In this document: positions 8,349 to 16,923 of the stretch, piece by piece | Numbering within the stretch: the stretch's first letter is position 1 | How the letters are laid out: every line of letters begins with the position of its first letter | NCBI GenBank assembly: GCA_002713145.1 | Contig: PAVS01000011.1 | Location: forward strand, 186,001-250,000 | Direction: 5' to 3' | DNA length: 64,000 nucleotides | Source of the DNA: Halobacteriovoraceae bacterium | Lineage (GTDB): Bacteria; Bdellovibrionota; Bacteriovoracia; Bacteriovoracales; Bacteriovoracaceae | Notes under the pieces: generated by a model | Database searches by the model: none | What the model saw: only the letters and a program-made list of their open reading frames with translations | Told to the model about the DNA's origin: nothing | Position numbers and translations under genes: made by a program

Positions 8349-10142
8349 ATGTGTGGTATTAGCGGATTAGTTTATTTAGATAATACAAGTGTACAAAAAG
8401 AAGAAATAGAAGGACTAAATAACCTCGTAAAGCATCGAGGACCTGACGGTTCAGGGGTGTATACTGATGGAAATGTTGGGTTGGGTCATACACGGCTTTC
8501 AATTTTAGACTTGTCCAGTTCTGGGCATCAACCAATGATAGGTGGTGAAGATTATGTACTTGTGTATAATGGAGAAATTTATAATTTTATAGAAATTAGA
8601 GAGGAGTTAATATTAAAAGGTTACAAATTCTTTTCCACATCTGATAGTGAAGTCGTTCTTAAAAGTTATATGGAATGGGGAGAGGGATGTGTGGAGCGCT
8701 TCAATGGGATGTGGTCTCTTGCTATTTATGACAAAAAGAAGCAGTTAGTTTTCTGCAGTCGAGATCGCTTCGGTATTAAACCTTTTTATTATTATAAAGA
8801 CGATAAAAAAATGGTTTTTGCTTCTGAGTTAAAACAGGTTATTAGTTATTTACCTACCATTAAAGCTGATCGAAAAATATTGATGGATTATCTGGTTTTA
8901 GGGCTAGAAAATCATAATGAACGAACTTTTTTTCGTGATGTGAAAAACCTGACCCCGGGAACCAACTTATTTATTAATTTAAGTAACAATTCTATTGAAA
9001 AGAGAAGTTTTTACGAATTACGATCGAATATTCAAAGAAATGTATCAGATAAAACAGCATCTTTACAAGAACTTTTTCAGGATAGCATTAAGCTTAGGCT
9101 GAGAAGTGATGTAAGCGTAGGGAGTTGTTTAAGTGGAGGGTTGGACAGTTCAATTATATCTGCAGTTGCGTCTAAAGAATATCTAAAAGTTAAGGAGAAT
9201 AAGTTTCTATCTATTCATGCTAAGTCAAGTGAAAGTAAAAGCGATGAATCAAGTTTTGCAAAATTGGTATCTAAAGAAAACTTTATTGACCTGAATGTGA
9301 TAGAGCCAACGGTGGAAGACTTTACCGATTCAATGGATGATGTCGTTAGAGTGCAGGAGGAACCATTCAGCGGAACTTCTGTTTTTATGCAATACTTTGT
9401 AATGAAAAAAGCCAAAGAGTTGGGGTGTAAAGTTTTACTAGATGGTCAGGGAGCTGATGAAGTTTTCCTTGGCTATGATAAATATAATGTAGCCTTAATT
9501 TTTCATTATCTAAGACGATTAAAACTATTCACTCTAGTGAAAGAGTTAATGTGTCAAAATGTGAGATTCAAAAATATGGTATTACTCACATTGTTTTTTG
9601 GTTTTCCATTTCTAAAGAAAATAATACTTTTGAGGAAAGCAAGTTTTTTAAGTGAGGAATACTTAAAGGATTTAAGCATAAAGGAAAGGAATTCTTACGA
9701 AAATTACTTTGATGTATTTAATATGCAAGTGAATGAGATTTATCACCCACAATTACCTCACTTGTTAAGGTATGAAGATAAAAATTCGATGAATTTCTCT
9801 GTAGAAACGAGACTTCCTTTTTTAGACTTTAGGTTGGTTGAGTTTGGTGTGGGGCTTCCTTTGAATAAAAAGATTTTTAAGGGGTGGAGTAAGTATATTT
9901 TGAGGAAAGACCTTGGTGGATGTTTACCACAAAGCGTAAGGTGGAGGAGAGATAAAATTGGGTTTGCTTCTCCTGAGAGTACCTGGCTAGATAAAGTTCA
10001 ACTTGAGCCCTATGTCATATCCTCGTCTATATTAAAGGAAATTATAAAGCCTGGTACAAAACTTAGTACAATCCCAAACAAGTACAAATGGAAACTGATT
10101 AATATTTCTGTTTGGGAAAGAATATTTAATGTTAAAATGTAG
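8349..10142 (+). CDS. AsnB-like glutamine-dependent amidotransferase (second copy)
   Basis: This 597-residue homologue of the gene at 4122 starts with the catalytic Cys2 (MCGISG) and has the PP-loop motif SGGLDSS at residues 262-268, so both glutaminase and synthetase half-sites look intact. It begins two bases after the glycosyltransferase stop with a weak TAGGA upstream. Having two AsnB-like enzymes in one operon suggests two amide-bearing sugar acids, or one amidation and one amino-acid-like coupling. Codon use and base composition look like those of the neighbours. It could be a true asparagine synthetase, but the context makes a sugar amidotransferase more likely. After it the operon is interrupted by a 149-base gap with a hairpin. 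Confidence 0.85.
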   Translation: MCGISGLVYLDNTSVQKEEIEGLNNLVKHRGPDGSGVYTDGNVGLGHTRLSILDLSSSGHQPMIGGEDYVLVYNGEIYNFIEIREELILKGYKFFSTSDSEVVLKSYMEWGEGCVERFNGMWSLAIYDKKKQLVFCSRDRFGIKPFYYYKDDKKMVFASELKQVISYLPTIKADRKILMDYLVLGLENHNERTFFRDVKNLTPGTNLFINLSNNSIEKRSFYELRSNIQRNVSDKTASLQELFQDSIKLRLRSDVSVGSCLSGGLDSSIISAVASKEYLKVKENKFLSIHAKSSESKSDESSFAKLVSKENFIDLNVIEPTVEDFTDSMDDVVRVQEEPFSGTSVFMQYFVMKKAKELGCKVLLDGQGADEVFLGYDKYNVALIFHYLRRLKLFTLVKELMCQNVRFKNMVLLTLFFGFPFLKKIILLRKASFLSEEYLKDLSIKERNSYENYFDVFNMQVNEIYHPQLPHLLRYEDKNSMNFSVETRLPFLDFRLVEFGVGLPLNKKIFKGWSKYILRKDLGGCLPQSVRWRRDKIGFASPESTWLDKVQLEPYVISSSILKEIIKPGTKLSTIPNKYKWKLINISVWERIFNVKM

Positions 10143-10176
10143 ACGATATATCTAATCACAAGGTTGTTTGGTGGGA

Positions 10177-10205
10177 CCATGTAGTTTAAAATGTATACTA
10201 CATGG
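10177..10205. repeat. Perfect 9-bp inverted repeat (hairpin) in the gap after asnB
   Basis: CCATGTAGT (10177-10185) and ACTACATGG (10197-10205) are perfect inverted copies separated by 11 bases. No U-run follows directly, so it is not a classical terminator. It could be an attenuator, an mRNA-end stabiliser or a protein-binding site. Further down the same gap a TATACT (10253-10258) could act as a -10 box for the HAD-PIG-L-ATP-grasp segment, with no clear -35. Confidence 0.45.
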
Positions 10206-10291
10206 GTATGAAGCTTATATTTTAAGTGACATATAACTACTGACTGAAGAGCTATACTGTAGAGATATGATTGTAGGTAGGGTTAATCGTT

Positions 10292-10915
10292 TTGAAGGTT
10301 GGAAGTTTGAGTATAATAAAAAGGAAAGAACTTGATAAGTATCAAGTAGTGCTTTGGGATCTTGATAACACTCTTTATACTGAGAATGACTTTCTTTTTC
10401 AGGCATATAATGAGTTTTCGGCCAAGTATTTTGCACATAATTCTAAAGCTTTTGAATTTTTAAAATCGACATTTTTATTAGAAGGAAGAGGGGGGCTTGT
10501 TCAGAAGTTTGCTCATAAATTCAATATTGATACTGGTTTGGAGGATTTAAAAGGATCGTTTTTTACGGTTATGCGCGAAGGTGATTTTCAATTATTATTA
10601 AATCCCAAAATAGAAGAATGTTTAGGGAAGCTTAGTAGGGACCATATTCGACAAGGAATTATAACTAACGGAAATGTTGCTCAGCAGGAAAATAAGATTA
10701 AGTCGCTAGGACTTCTTGAAAAATTTCCTTTTTTGACTATTGTTTATGCTAATGAAGGAGAGAAAAAGCCTTCACCTTGGTCTTATCTAGAGATGAAGAA
10801 AAGGCTAAGCATAAAGCCGGATGACAAGGTGTTGTATATTGGAGACAGTGATGTGGACAAAATATTTGCTGAAAGAGCAGGAATAGATTTCATATTTGTG
10901 CAAGATATTCTATAG
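10292..10915 (+). CDS. HAD-superfamily hydrolase (subfamily IA phosphatase-like)
   Basis: The 207-residue protein has the HAD nucleophile motif DLDNTL near residues 23-28 (WDLDNTLY), a Thr-Asn motif II in GIITNGN, a Lys in EKKPSP and the acidic motif GDSDVDK near the end, so the four catalytic motifs are all visible. Such enzymes remove phosphate from sugar or nucleotide phosphates. In a polysaccharide operon a sugar-phosphate phosphatase step is plausible. The only start codon in frame near the conserved region is TTG at 10292, or a second TTG at 10307, and no strong ribosome-binding site is seen. It is the first gene after a 149-base gap and may be partly under its own promoter. Confidence 0.75.
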   Translation: MKVGSLSIIKRKELDKYQVVLWDLDNTLYTENDFLFQAYNEFSAKYFAHNSKAFEFLKSTFLLEGRGGLVQKFAHKFNIDTGLEDLKGSFFTVMREGDFQLLLNPKIEECLGKLSRDHIRQGIITNGNVAQQENKIKSLGLLEKFPFLTIVYANEGEKKPSPWSYLEMKKRLSIKPDDKVLYIGDSDVDKIFAERAGIDFIFVQDIL

Positions 10916-10942
10916 TCCACTTACAAAAATAGGTATTTAGAT

Positions 10943-11587
10943 ATGATAGAGAGTTTTAAAAAAGTCTTGGTGTTATCGCCACATACTGATGATGGCGAGC
11001 TGGGAGCAGGTGGAACTATTGCGCGTCTTGTTGAGGCAGGGGCTGACGTTTTTTATATGGCCTTTAGTACAGCTGAAGAATCTGTTCCCGAAGGTCATCC
11101 TAAGGACATTTTGGTTAAAGAGGTAAAGACAGCTACGGGACAGTTAGGAATTAAGCCTGAAAACCTAATTGTGAAAAGATATAAAGTTAGAAACTTAAAC
11201 TATGAAAGGCAAAACATATTAGAAGATTTAATTGAGGTCAGAAAAAATCATACTTTTGATCTCGTATTAATGCCAAGTCTAAATGATATTCATCAAGATC
11301 ACCAAACGATTTCTCAGGAAGGCTTAAGAGCATTCAAGCGTTCGACTATTTTGGGATACGAGTTGATTTGGAACAACTTATCTTTTAACACCACTTCATT
11401 TGTCGAAATAAAAAAAGAACATTTGGATAGGAAAAATAATGCTCTAAGAGAGTATAAATCTCAGGAACATCGCGACTATATGAGTGCTGAATTTATTAAC
11501 TCCTTAGCAAGAACGAGAGGGGTTCAGATTGGTGTTGAGTATGCTGAAGCATTTGAAGTAATTAGACTCGTAATGGGTAAAGAATGA
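10943..11587 (+). CDS. PIG-L/LmbE-family N-deacetylase
   Basis: The protein has 214 residues. The zinc-binding motif PHTDDGELGAGG begins at residue 14, matching the family PHxDD signature, and the HQDH motif (DIHQDH) supplies the third metal ligand. The family removes N-acetyl groups from GlcNAc-type sugars and related compounds, leaving a free amine. Its stop overlaps the start of the ATP-grasp gene (ATGA). One sensible reading is that the deacetylase exposes an amino group that the ATP-grasp enzyme then acylates. This is inference from adjacency. Confidence 0.8.
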   Translation: MIESFKKVLVLSPHTDDGELGAGGTIARLVEAGADVFYMAFSTAEESVPEGHPKDILVKEVKTATGQLGIKPENLIVKRYKVRNLNYERQNILEDLIEVRKNHTFDLVLMPSLNDIHQDHQTISQEGLRAFKRSTILGYELIWNNLSFNTTSFVEIKKEHLDRKNNALREYKSQEHRDYMSAEFINSLARTRGVQIGVEYAEAFEVIRLVMGKE

Positions 11588-12645
11588 ATATACTGCTAAC
11601 TGGAGTAGGGGCTCCCGGAGTAATGGGAACTATTTATGCCCTTAAAAATAACCCTGATAATGTGCAAGTTAAAATTATCGGCATTGATCTTAATCAAGGT
11701 GCTGTTGGAAAGCATTATGTAGATAGATTTTATCAAATTCCAGCTCCAGAAGATGATAATTATTTTGAATCTATATTGAATATTTGCAAAACAGAGTCAG
11801 TAGATTTAATTCTACCTCAAACAACCAGAGAAATTGAATATTATTCAAACGCAAAAGAAAGGTTTGCCTTACAAGGAATTAAGGTATTAGTTGCAAGCCA
11901 GGCTGCAATCACTTTAGCAAATAATAAAAAAAGAACAATGGAAGCATTTAATGATTTGAAGCTGCCCTGTCCTGAGTTTTACAGCTTTAATGATCTTGTG
12001 TCGTTTGAGAGTGCTTTCGAAAGATTAGCTGGAAAGGATGAAAAGCCAGTTGTGGTTAAAGCTCCTTTTTCTAATGGAATGCGTGGCCTTAGAATTATAA
12101 GAAATAATCCTTGGAATCAAGATCGCTTTTTATCTGATAAGCCTTCGGGGGTTGAAATCGATAAAGAAGACTTTGTGAAAATGATGGGGAAAGATAGTTC
12201 TTGGGTTGAACTATTGGCCTGTGAGTATCTTCCAGGGTCTGAGTACTCAATTGATGCATTTATAGGTAAAGAGGTTTCTATTGCAATACCTCGGAAAAGA
12301 GATCAAATAAGAAGTGGGATTAGTTTTAAGACTACTATCGATATGAGTCAAAAAGACATGATTGATCATACTCTAAGTGTTGCCAGGGAAATTGGACTGG
12401 AAGGAGTTTTTGGTTTTCAGTTTAAGATTGCTGAGGATGGTACTCCAAAAGTTTTAGAGTGTAATCCTCGAGTGCAAGGAACGATGATTGCGAGTATATT
12501 GGCTGGTGCGAATGTAATATGGTTTGCAATTAAAGAATTGTTGGGAGAAGTTGTCTTAGAGGTTCCTAGTGTTGAAGATGGACTGGTATTTACCCGTTAT
12601 TGGGGGGGCGTTTCAAGTATTAACGATAAGCTCGTTGACTTATAA
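11584..12645 (+). CDS. ATP-grasp ligase (CarB/PylC-like)
   Basis: This 353-residue protein opens with a Rossmann-like preATP-grasp segment (LLTGVGAPGVMG). ATP-grasp nucleotide-binding residues follow, including a Lys in KPVVVKAPFSNGMRG, and the metal-binding signature VLECNPRVQG lies near residue 295. ATP-grasp enzymes form amide bonds through acyl-phosphates. In this operon the likely acceptor is an amino sugar produced by the deacetylase whose stop codon overlaps this start (ATGA). The attached acid could be an amino acid, but nothing in the sequence fixes it. A carbamoyl-phosphate synthase role is unlikely because the protein is only one domain long. Confidence 0.75.
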   Translation: MNILLTGVGAPGVMGTIYALKNNPDNVQVKIIGIDLNQGAVGKHYVDRFYQIPAPEDDNYFESILNICKTESVDLILPQTTREIEYYSNAKERFALQGIKVLVASQAAITLANNKKRTMEAFNDLKLPCPEFYSFNDLVSFESAFERLAGKDEKPVVVKAPFSNGMRGLRIIRNNPWNQDRFLSDKPSGVEIDKEDFVKMMGKDSSWVELLACEYLPGSEYSIDAFIGKEVSIAIPRKRDQIRSGISFKTTIDMSQKDMIDHTLSVAREIGLEGVFGFQFKIAEDGTPKVLECNPRVQGTMIASILAGANVIWFAIKELLGEVVLEVPSVEDGLVFTRYWGGVSSINDKLVDL

Positions 12646-12656
12646 GGGGTTGATAA

Positions 12657-13268
12657 TTGTTAAGCTTAGGATATATTTTTAACAGGATTTTACGGAAGTC
12701 ACGAGGAGTTGCCTCTAGGGCGACTACTGTGCATAAAACCTCAAAGGTTGAATCCGGAACAACGATAATAAACTCTTCAATGGATCGCCACTCTTTTTGT
12801 GGTTATGATTGTAATATAAATTATTGCGATATTGGTGCATTTGTATCAATTGCAAGTCGAGTATCGATTGGAGGCTCAATGCATCCAATCGAATTTGTTT
12901 CGACTTCCCCCGTCTTCCTTTCTCATAAGGACAGTGTGAAAACCAAGTTTGCTAGACATGATTATTTCAATATTGCTCGAACAAAAATAGGGAATGATGT
13001 CTGGATAGGGGAAGGAGTATTTATTAAGTCGGGAGTAACAATTGGAGATGGAGCTGTTGTTGGGATGGGGAGTGTTGTCACAAAAGATGTTCCTCCTTAT
13101 ACTATCTTTGCGGGAAACCCAGCCAGGTTGATAAGAAAGCGATTTACTGAAGAGATTAGCCGGAAATTGTTAAAGTCTGAGTGGTGGAAGTACAATGATG
13201 AGCAGCTAGTAAAGCATGCCCAGTTTTTTACAGATCCTGAAAAATTTTTAGAAAAAATAGGCAGTTAA
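12657..13268 (+). CDS. Hexapeptide-repeat acyltransferase (CatB/VatD-like)
   Basis: The 203-residue protein is a left-handed beta-helix O- or N-acetyltransferase. Hexapeptide repeats are visible (IGNDVWIGEGVFIKSGVTIGDGAVVG), and the GGSMHPIEFVS loop contains the His used as catalytic base in the virginiamycin/CatB branch. The start is TTG at 12657, supported by AAGGGG seven bases upstream. Its stop overlaps the next gene's ATG by one base. In a polysaccharide operon it most likely acetylates a sugar hydroxyl. Confidence 0.8.
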   Translation: MLSLGYIFNRILRKSRGVASRATTVHKTSKVESGTTIINSSMDRHSFCGYDCNINYCDIGAFVSIASRVSIGGSMHPIEFVSTSPVFLSHKDSVKTKFARHDYFNIARTKIGNDVWIGEGVFIKSGVTIGDGAVVGMGSVVTKDVPPYTIFAGNPARLIRKRFTEEISRKLLKSEWWKYNDEQLVKHAQFFTDPEKFLEKIGS

Positions 13269-14410
13269 TGAAAGTTATACATGTTTGTTTATCCTGTTTT
13301 TATATAGATAATAGTTCTTATCAAGAAAATGAACTTGTTAAGAGGCATGTCGAAAAAGGGCATGATGTCGTTGTATTAGCATCTACAGAATCTTATGATG
13401 ACAAAGGAAAGCTTTGCTATGTTAAGGAAGGTACATATCTAGGAAGTGACGGAGCAAAGGTTGTCAGACTTCCTTATCGATCATTTTTACCACATAAAAT
13501 AATGAGAAAACTGAGGTTTTATAAAGGAGCAGTAAAAGTTCTTAAGAATGAGGCACCAGACGTATTGGTATTTCATGGCTTGTGTGCAGGTGAGCTTATA
13601 AGCATTGTCTCCTATGTTAAGAAAAATAAGAAAGTGAGATTTTTTATTGATAGTCACGAAGACTTTAATAATAGCGCTATGAGCTTTGGATCAAAATACC
13701 TACTTCACTTACTATATTATAGGACAATTCTAAAAATTGTTGAAAAACACTTACCGACGATACTATGTGTTTCGATTGAAACAATGAGTTTTGTTTCTGA
13801 GATGTATGGAATTTCAAAAGATAAGTTAGAGTTTTTTCCAATGGGGGGAGCTATTCTTAATGAAGAAGAGATAGGCAAATATAACACTGTAGTAAGAAAT
13901 AAACTTGGAATTAAAGATAAGAACCTAGTGTTGCTTCATTCTGGCAAATTTAATCACCGAAAAAGAATTATTGAAAGCCTTAAAGCCTTTAAAGAGATCA
14001 AAGATGACGATGCAGTACTTCTTATTGCTGGGATGCCATTGCCTGACGTAGAGGATGAGTTTAAGCTTTGCTTGAGTCAAGATAAACGAATCAAGTTTCT
14101 TGGTTGGTTAAATAGAGAAGAATTAATAGAGATCCTTTGTGCTGTTGATATTTATCTGCAGCCCGGAACTCAATCAGCAACGATGCAGCAAGCAATGTGC
14201 TGTGGTTGCGCTGTTCTTGTTAGAGATATGCCAAGTCATGAGCCTTTCATAAAAGGTAATGGCTGGCTTGTTGGTGATGATGATGACTTAGTTGAAATGT
14301 ATCGTCACATATTGATAAAAAATAATAATTTAGAGTTGATGAAGAAAAAATCATATAACCTTGCAATGAATATGCTTGATTATTCTAAATTGGCAGAAAG
14401 AATTTTATAA
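13268..14410 (+). CDS. Glycosyltransferase family 4
   Basis: A GT-B glycosyltransferase of 380 residues. The N-terminal half starts at KVIHVCLSCFYIDN, and the C-terminal donor domain has the HSGKFNHRKR loop and the PGTQSATMQQAMCCGCAVLV segment, where a Gln stands at the first Glu position of the E-x7-E motif. It is probably membrane-associated and adds one residue to the repeat unit. It is coupled to the acetyltransferase by TAATG and lies just before the amidotransferase trio, so it may transfer the amidino sugar made there. That link is inference from position only. Confidence 0.75.
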   Translation: MKVIHVCLSCFYIDNSSYQENELVKRHVEKGHDVVVLASTESYDDKGKLCYVKEGTYLGSDGAKVVRLPYRSFLPHKIMRKLRFYKGAVKVLKNEAPDVLVFHGLCAGELISIVSYVKKNKKVRFFIDSHEDFNNSAMSFGSKYLLHLLYYRTILKIVEKHLPTILCVSIETMSFVSEMYGISKDKLEFFPMGGAILNEEEIGKYNTVVRNKLGIKDKNLVLLHSGKFNHRKRIIESLKAFKEIKDDDAVLLIAGMPLPDVEDEFKLCLSQDKRIKFLGWLNREELIEILCAVDIYLQPGTQSATMQQAMCCGCAVLVRDMPSHEPFIKGNGWLVGDDDDLVEMYRHILIKNNNLELMKKKSYNLAMNMLDYSKLAERIL

Positions 14411-14423
14411 ATAAGGGGTGATC

Positions 14424-15557
14424 GTGTCTGATTATCAAATCTGTAAAAATTGTGTGATGGATTCAAGTGATCCTGGGATTATATTTGATCAAAATGGAGT
14501 ATGCGATCATTGCAATGGTTACTATAAAAATATTTTACCATTTTGGAAATTGGGCAAGGGAAAAGAAAAAGAATTAGAAAGAATTGTTGCGAAAATAAAA
14601 AAAGAGGGAGAGGGAAAGGATTTTGACTGCCTCATGGGAATGAGCGGTGGTGCGGATAGTTCTTATATGCTTCATGTTGCAGTTAAGGAGTTAGGGTTAA
14701 GGCCTCTTGTCTTTCATGTTGACGGAGGTTGGAACTCAAAGGTCTCAACTAATAATATCAATGTAATGATAGAAAAGTTAGGCCTTGATCTCTATACAGA
14801 AGTAATTAACTGGGAAGAAATGAAGGACTTTCAATTGGCCTACTTCAAATCGGGGTTACCAAATATTGATGTGCCTCAAGATCATGCATTTGTCGCAACT
14901 TTGTATTATTTTGCTGAAAAACATAAGATTAAGTATATTTTGAACGGTGGAAATTTTTCAACTGAATGTGTAAGAAATCCCAAGAGATATTTCTACTACG
15001 GGACAGATATGCGACAAATAGGTGACGTGATAAAAAAATTTGGAACGAGACCTTTGAGAACCTACCCATTTAGTAGTGTACTAAGACACAAGTTCTATTT
15101 ACGGTACATAAAAGGTGTCGAAGTGGTTAAGTTGTTAAATTATTTTCCGTATATCAAAGCAGATGCAATGGAAATGCTAAATAAAGAATATGGGTGGCAT
15201 ATTTACAAACAAAAGCATTTTGAATCCAGGTTTACTCGTTTTTATGAGGGCTATTGGCTTCCTCAGAGGTTTGGTTTTGATTCAAGGAGGGTTCAGTATT
15301 CAAGCTTAATATTAACAGAGCAGATGAAAAGAGATGATGCTCTTAGAGCTTTAGAAGAGCCGGCTTTATCGGATGGTGAAGTCAGAGAGGAGTTTACATT
15401 TGTTGCCAAGAAACTGAATATAAGTGAAGAGAAACTTCGAACTTATTTGGAAATGGCCTTAAAGTTTCATGATGATTATAATAATAGTGAAAAACTTTTT
15501 GATTTTGGAGCAACGATATTACATCATCTTGGAATAGAGAGAGCAAAGAAAAGATGA
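14424..15557 (+). CDS. N-acetyl sugar amidotransferase (WbpG/PseA-like)
   Basis: The 377-residue protein has an N-terminal four-Cys zinc site (CKNCVMD and CDHC), then a PP-loop ATPase motif MSGGADSSYM near residues 77-86. This is the architecture of WbpG and PseA, which use ammonia from HisH/HisF-like partners to turn an acetamido group on a nucleotide sugar into an acetamidino group. The frame is open from a GTG at 14418, but AAGGGG at 14413-14418 places the real start at the GTG at 14424. The stop overlaps hisH by four bases (ATGA). With the next two genes this forms a complete amidine-forming set, and the family call is strong. Confidence 0.85.
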   Translation: MSDYQICKNCVMDSSDPGIIFDQNGVCDHCNGYYKNILPFWKLGKGKEKELERIVAKIKKEGEGKDFDCLMGMSGGADSSYMLHVAVKELGLRPLVFHVDGGWNSKVSTNNINVMIEKLGLDLYTEVINWEEMKDFQLAYFKSGLPNIDVPQDHAFVATLYYFAEKHKIKYILNGGNFSTECVRNPKRYFYYGTDMRQIGDVIKKFGTRPLRTYPFSSVLRHKFYLRYIKGVEVVKLLNYFPYIKADAMEMLNKEYGWHIYKQKHFESRFTRFYEGYWLPQRFGFDSRRVQYSSLILTEQMKRDDALRALEEPALSDGEVREEFTFVAKKLNISEEKLRTYLEMALKFHDDYNNSEKLFDFGATILHHLGIERAKKR

Positions 15558-16156
15558 TTGGAATTTTAAATTACGGTTTAGGAAACATTAAAGCCTTCAA
15601 AAATGTTTTTGATAAAGAGCATATTGATTCGATGTACGTGAATGAAAATGAGGACTTTTCCAAGGTAAGCAAAATTATACTACCTGGTGTCGGAGCGTTC
15701 GATTATGCAATGGAAAGACTCGAAGCGTCTGGGCTTTTAGAAACTCTAAATAAATGTGTACTCAATGATAAAATTCCCGTCCTTGGTGTTTGTGTCGGAA
15801 TGCAAATGATGGCAGACTCTAGTGAAGAGGGAAGCAAGTCAGGACTTGGGTGGATAAAAGGAACTGTTAAAAAAATTAATATTGAAAAAAAATATCCATT
15901 ACCACATATGGGATGGAATCAACTAAAAATAGTCAAAAACCATGAGATAATGAGATCATTAAGCGATAATTCAGAGTTTTATTTTCTTCACTCTTACCAT
16001 GTAGAAGTAGAAGATGAATATGTTTTAGCGATATCAAACTATGGAGAATCCATCTGCTCAGTGATTAATAAAGAGAATGTGTATGGAATGCAGTGTCATC
16101 CAGAGAAAAGTCATCAATATGGTATTCAATTTTTAAAAAACTTTGCTATGTTGTAG
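15554..16156 (+). CDS. HisH-like glutaminase subunit of the sugar amidotransferase system
   Basis: A class I glutamine amidotransferase of 200 residues. The nucleophile Cys lies in VLGVCVGMQMM and the catalytic His-x-Glu in QCHPEKS near residues 176-182. It resembles HisH, which releases ammonia from glutamine. Here it sits between a WbpG-like enzyme and an altered HisF, with no other histidine gene nearby, so it most likely feeds ammonia to sugar amidination as the WbpG-linked HisH2 proteins do. It overlaps the upstream gene by four bases, and hisF begins two bases after its stop. Confidence 0.85.
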   Translation: MIGILNYGLGNIKAFKNVFDKEHIDSMYVNENEDFSKVSKIILPGVGAFDYAMERLEASGLLETLNKCVLNDKIPVLGVCVGMQMMADSSEEGSKSGLGWIKGTVKKINIEKKYPLPHMGWNQLKIVKNHEIMRSLSDNSEFYFLHSYHVEVEDEYVLAISNYGESICSVINKENVYGMQCHPEKSHQYGIQFLKNFAML

Positions 16157-16158
16157 CT

Positions 16159-16923
16159 ATGTTAAAATCTAGAATTATTCCAACCTTACTAATTAAAGAT
16201 AAAGGACTCGTTAAGTCTACAAACTTCAAAGACTTCAAATATGTTGGAGATCCCCTTAATGCGGTTAGAATCTTTAATGAAAAAAATGTTGATGAGCTAA
16301 TTGTTTTAGCTATTGATGCTACTGCGAATGGAGTCGAACCGGATTTTAAATTGATAGAGCATCTTGCAGCGGAGTGCCGTATGCCATTATGTTATGGTGG
16401 GGGGATTACAACAGTTGAGCAGGCAGGAAAAATATTGAGTTTAGGTGTAGAGAAAATATCTTTAGGTTCTGCTGCTATTGAAAATCCAGAGCTCATTCAA
16501 GAAATGTCCCGTAACTTTGGAGCCCAATCTATTTCTGTAGTATTAGATGTCAAAAAAAGAATGTTAGGTAGTAAGTATTATTGCTTTATAAAAAATGCTA
16601 CTCAAAATTCAAAGCTGGACCCAGTCGACTTTGCTTTAAAGTGTCAAAGACTAGGAGCAGGGGAGATTGTATTAAATTCGATTGATCAAGATGGTACGAT
16701 GCAGGGCTATGATATTGCACTGATTGGGAAGTTGCGGAGTTCATTGACTATTCCTCTAACTGTCATGGGAGGTGCAGGTAGCTTTGAAGAATTAAAGAAA
16801 ATTAATCATAAATTTTATCCAATCGGAATGGCTGCAGGTAGTTTATTTGTGTTTAAGGGAAAATATCGAGCCGTACTGATTAGTTATCCAACGCTTGAAG
16901 AAAAATCACTTGTCCTAGATTGA
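16159..16923 (+). CDS. HisF-like ammonia-channel subunit with altered active site
   Basis: A (beta/alpha)8 barrel of 254 residues closely patterned on HisF: RIIPTLLIKDKGLVKSTNF at the start, GGGITT, and VLDVKK in the middle. In histidine-pathway HisF the first segment reads LDVKD, where the first Asp (Asp11 in Thermotoga) is a catalytic acid/base. Here that position is Leu, whereas the second catalytic Asp (in VLDVKK) is kept. This fits a protein that still binds HisH and channels ammonia but no longer makes imidazole glycerol phosphate, as known for WbpG partners. The frame extends upstream to 16093, but ATG 16159 begins the family's conserved start. The 3' end overlaps the convergent wzy-like gene by 40 bases. 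Confidence 0.85.
   Translation: MLKSRIIPTLLIKDKGLVKSTNFKDFKYVGDPLNAVRIFNEKNVDELIVLAIDATANGVEPDFKLIEHLAAECRMPLCYGGGITTVEQAGKILSLGVEKISLGSAAIENPELIQEMSRNFGAQSISVVLDVKKRMLGSKYYCFIKNATQNSKLDPVDFALKCQRLGAGEIVLNSIDQDGTMQGYDIALIGKLRSSLTIPLTVMGGAGSFEELKKINHKFYPIGMAAGSLFVFKGKYRAVLISYPTLEEKSLVLD

Noticed and set aside
15554-16923. Histidine biosynthesis hisH-hisF pair
   Set aside because: No other his genes are nearby, and HisF lacks the first catalytic Asp; a WbpG-like gene is directly coupled.
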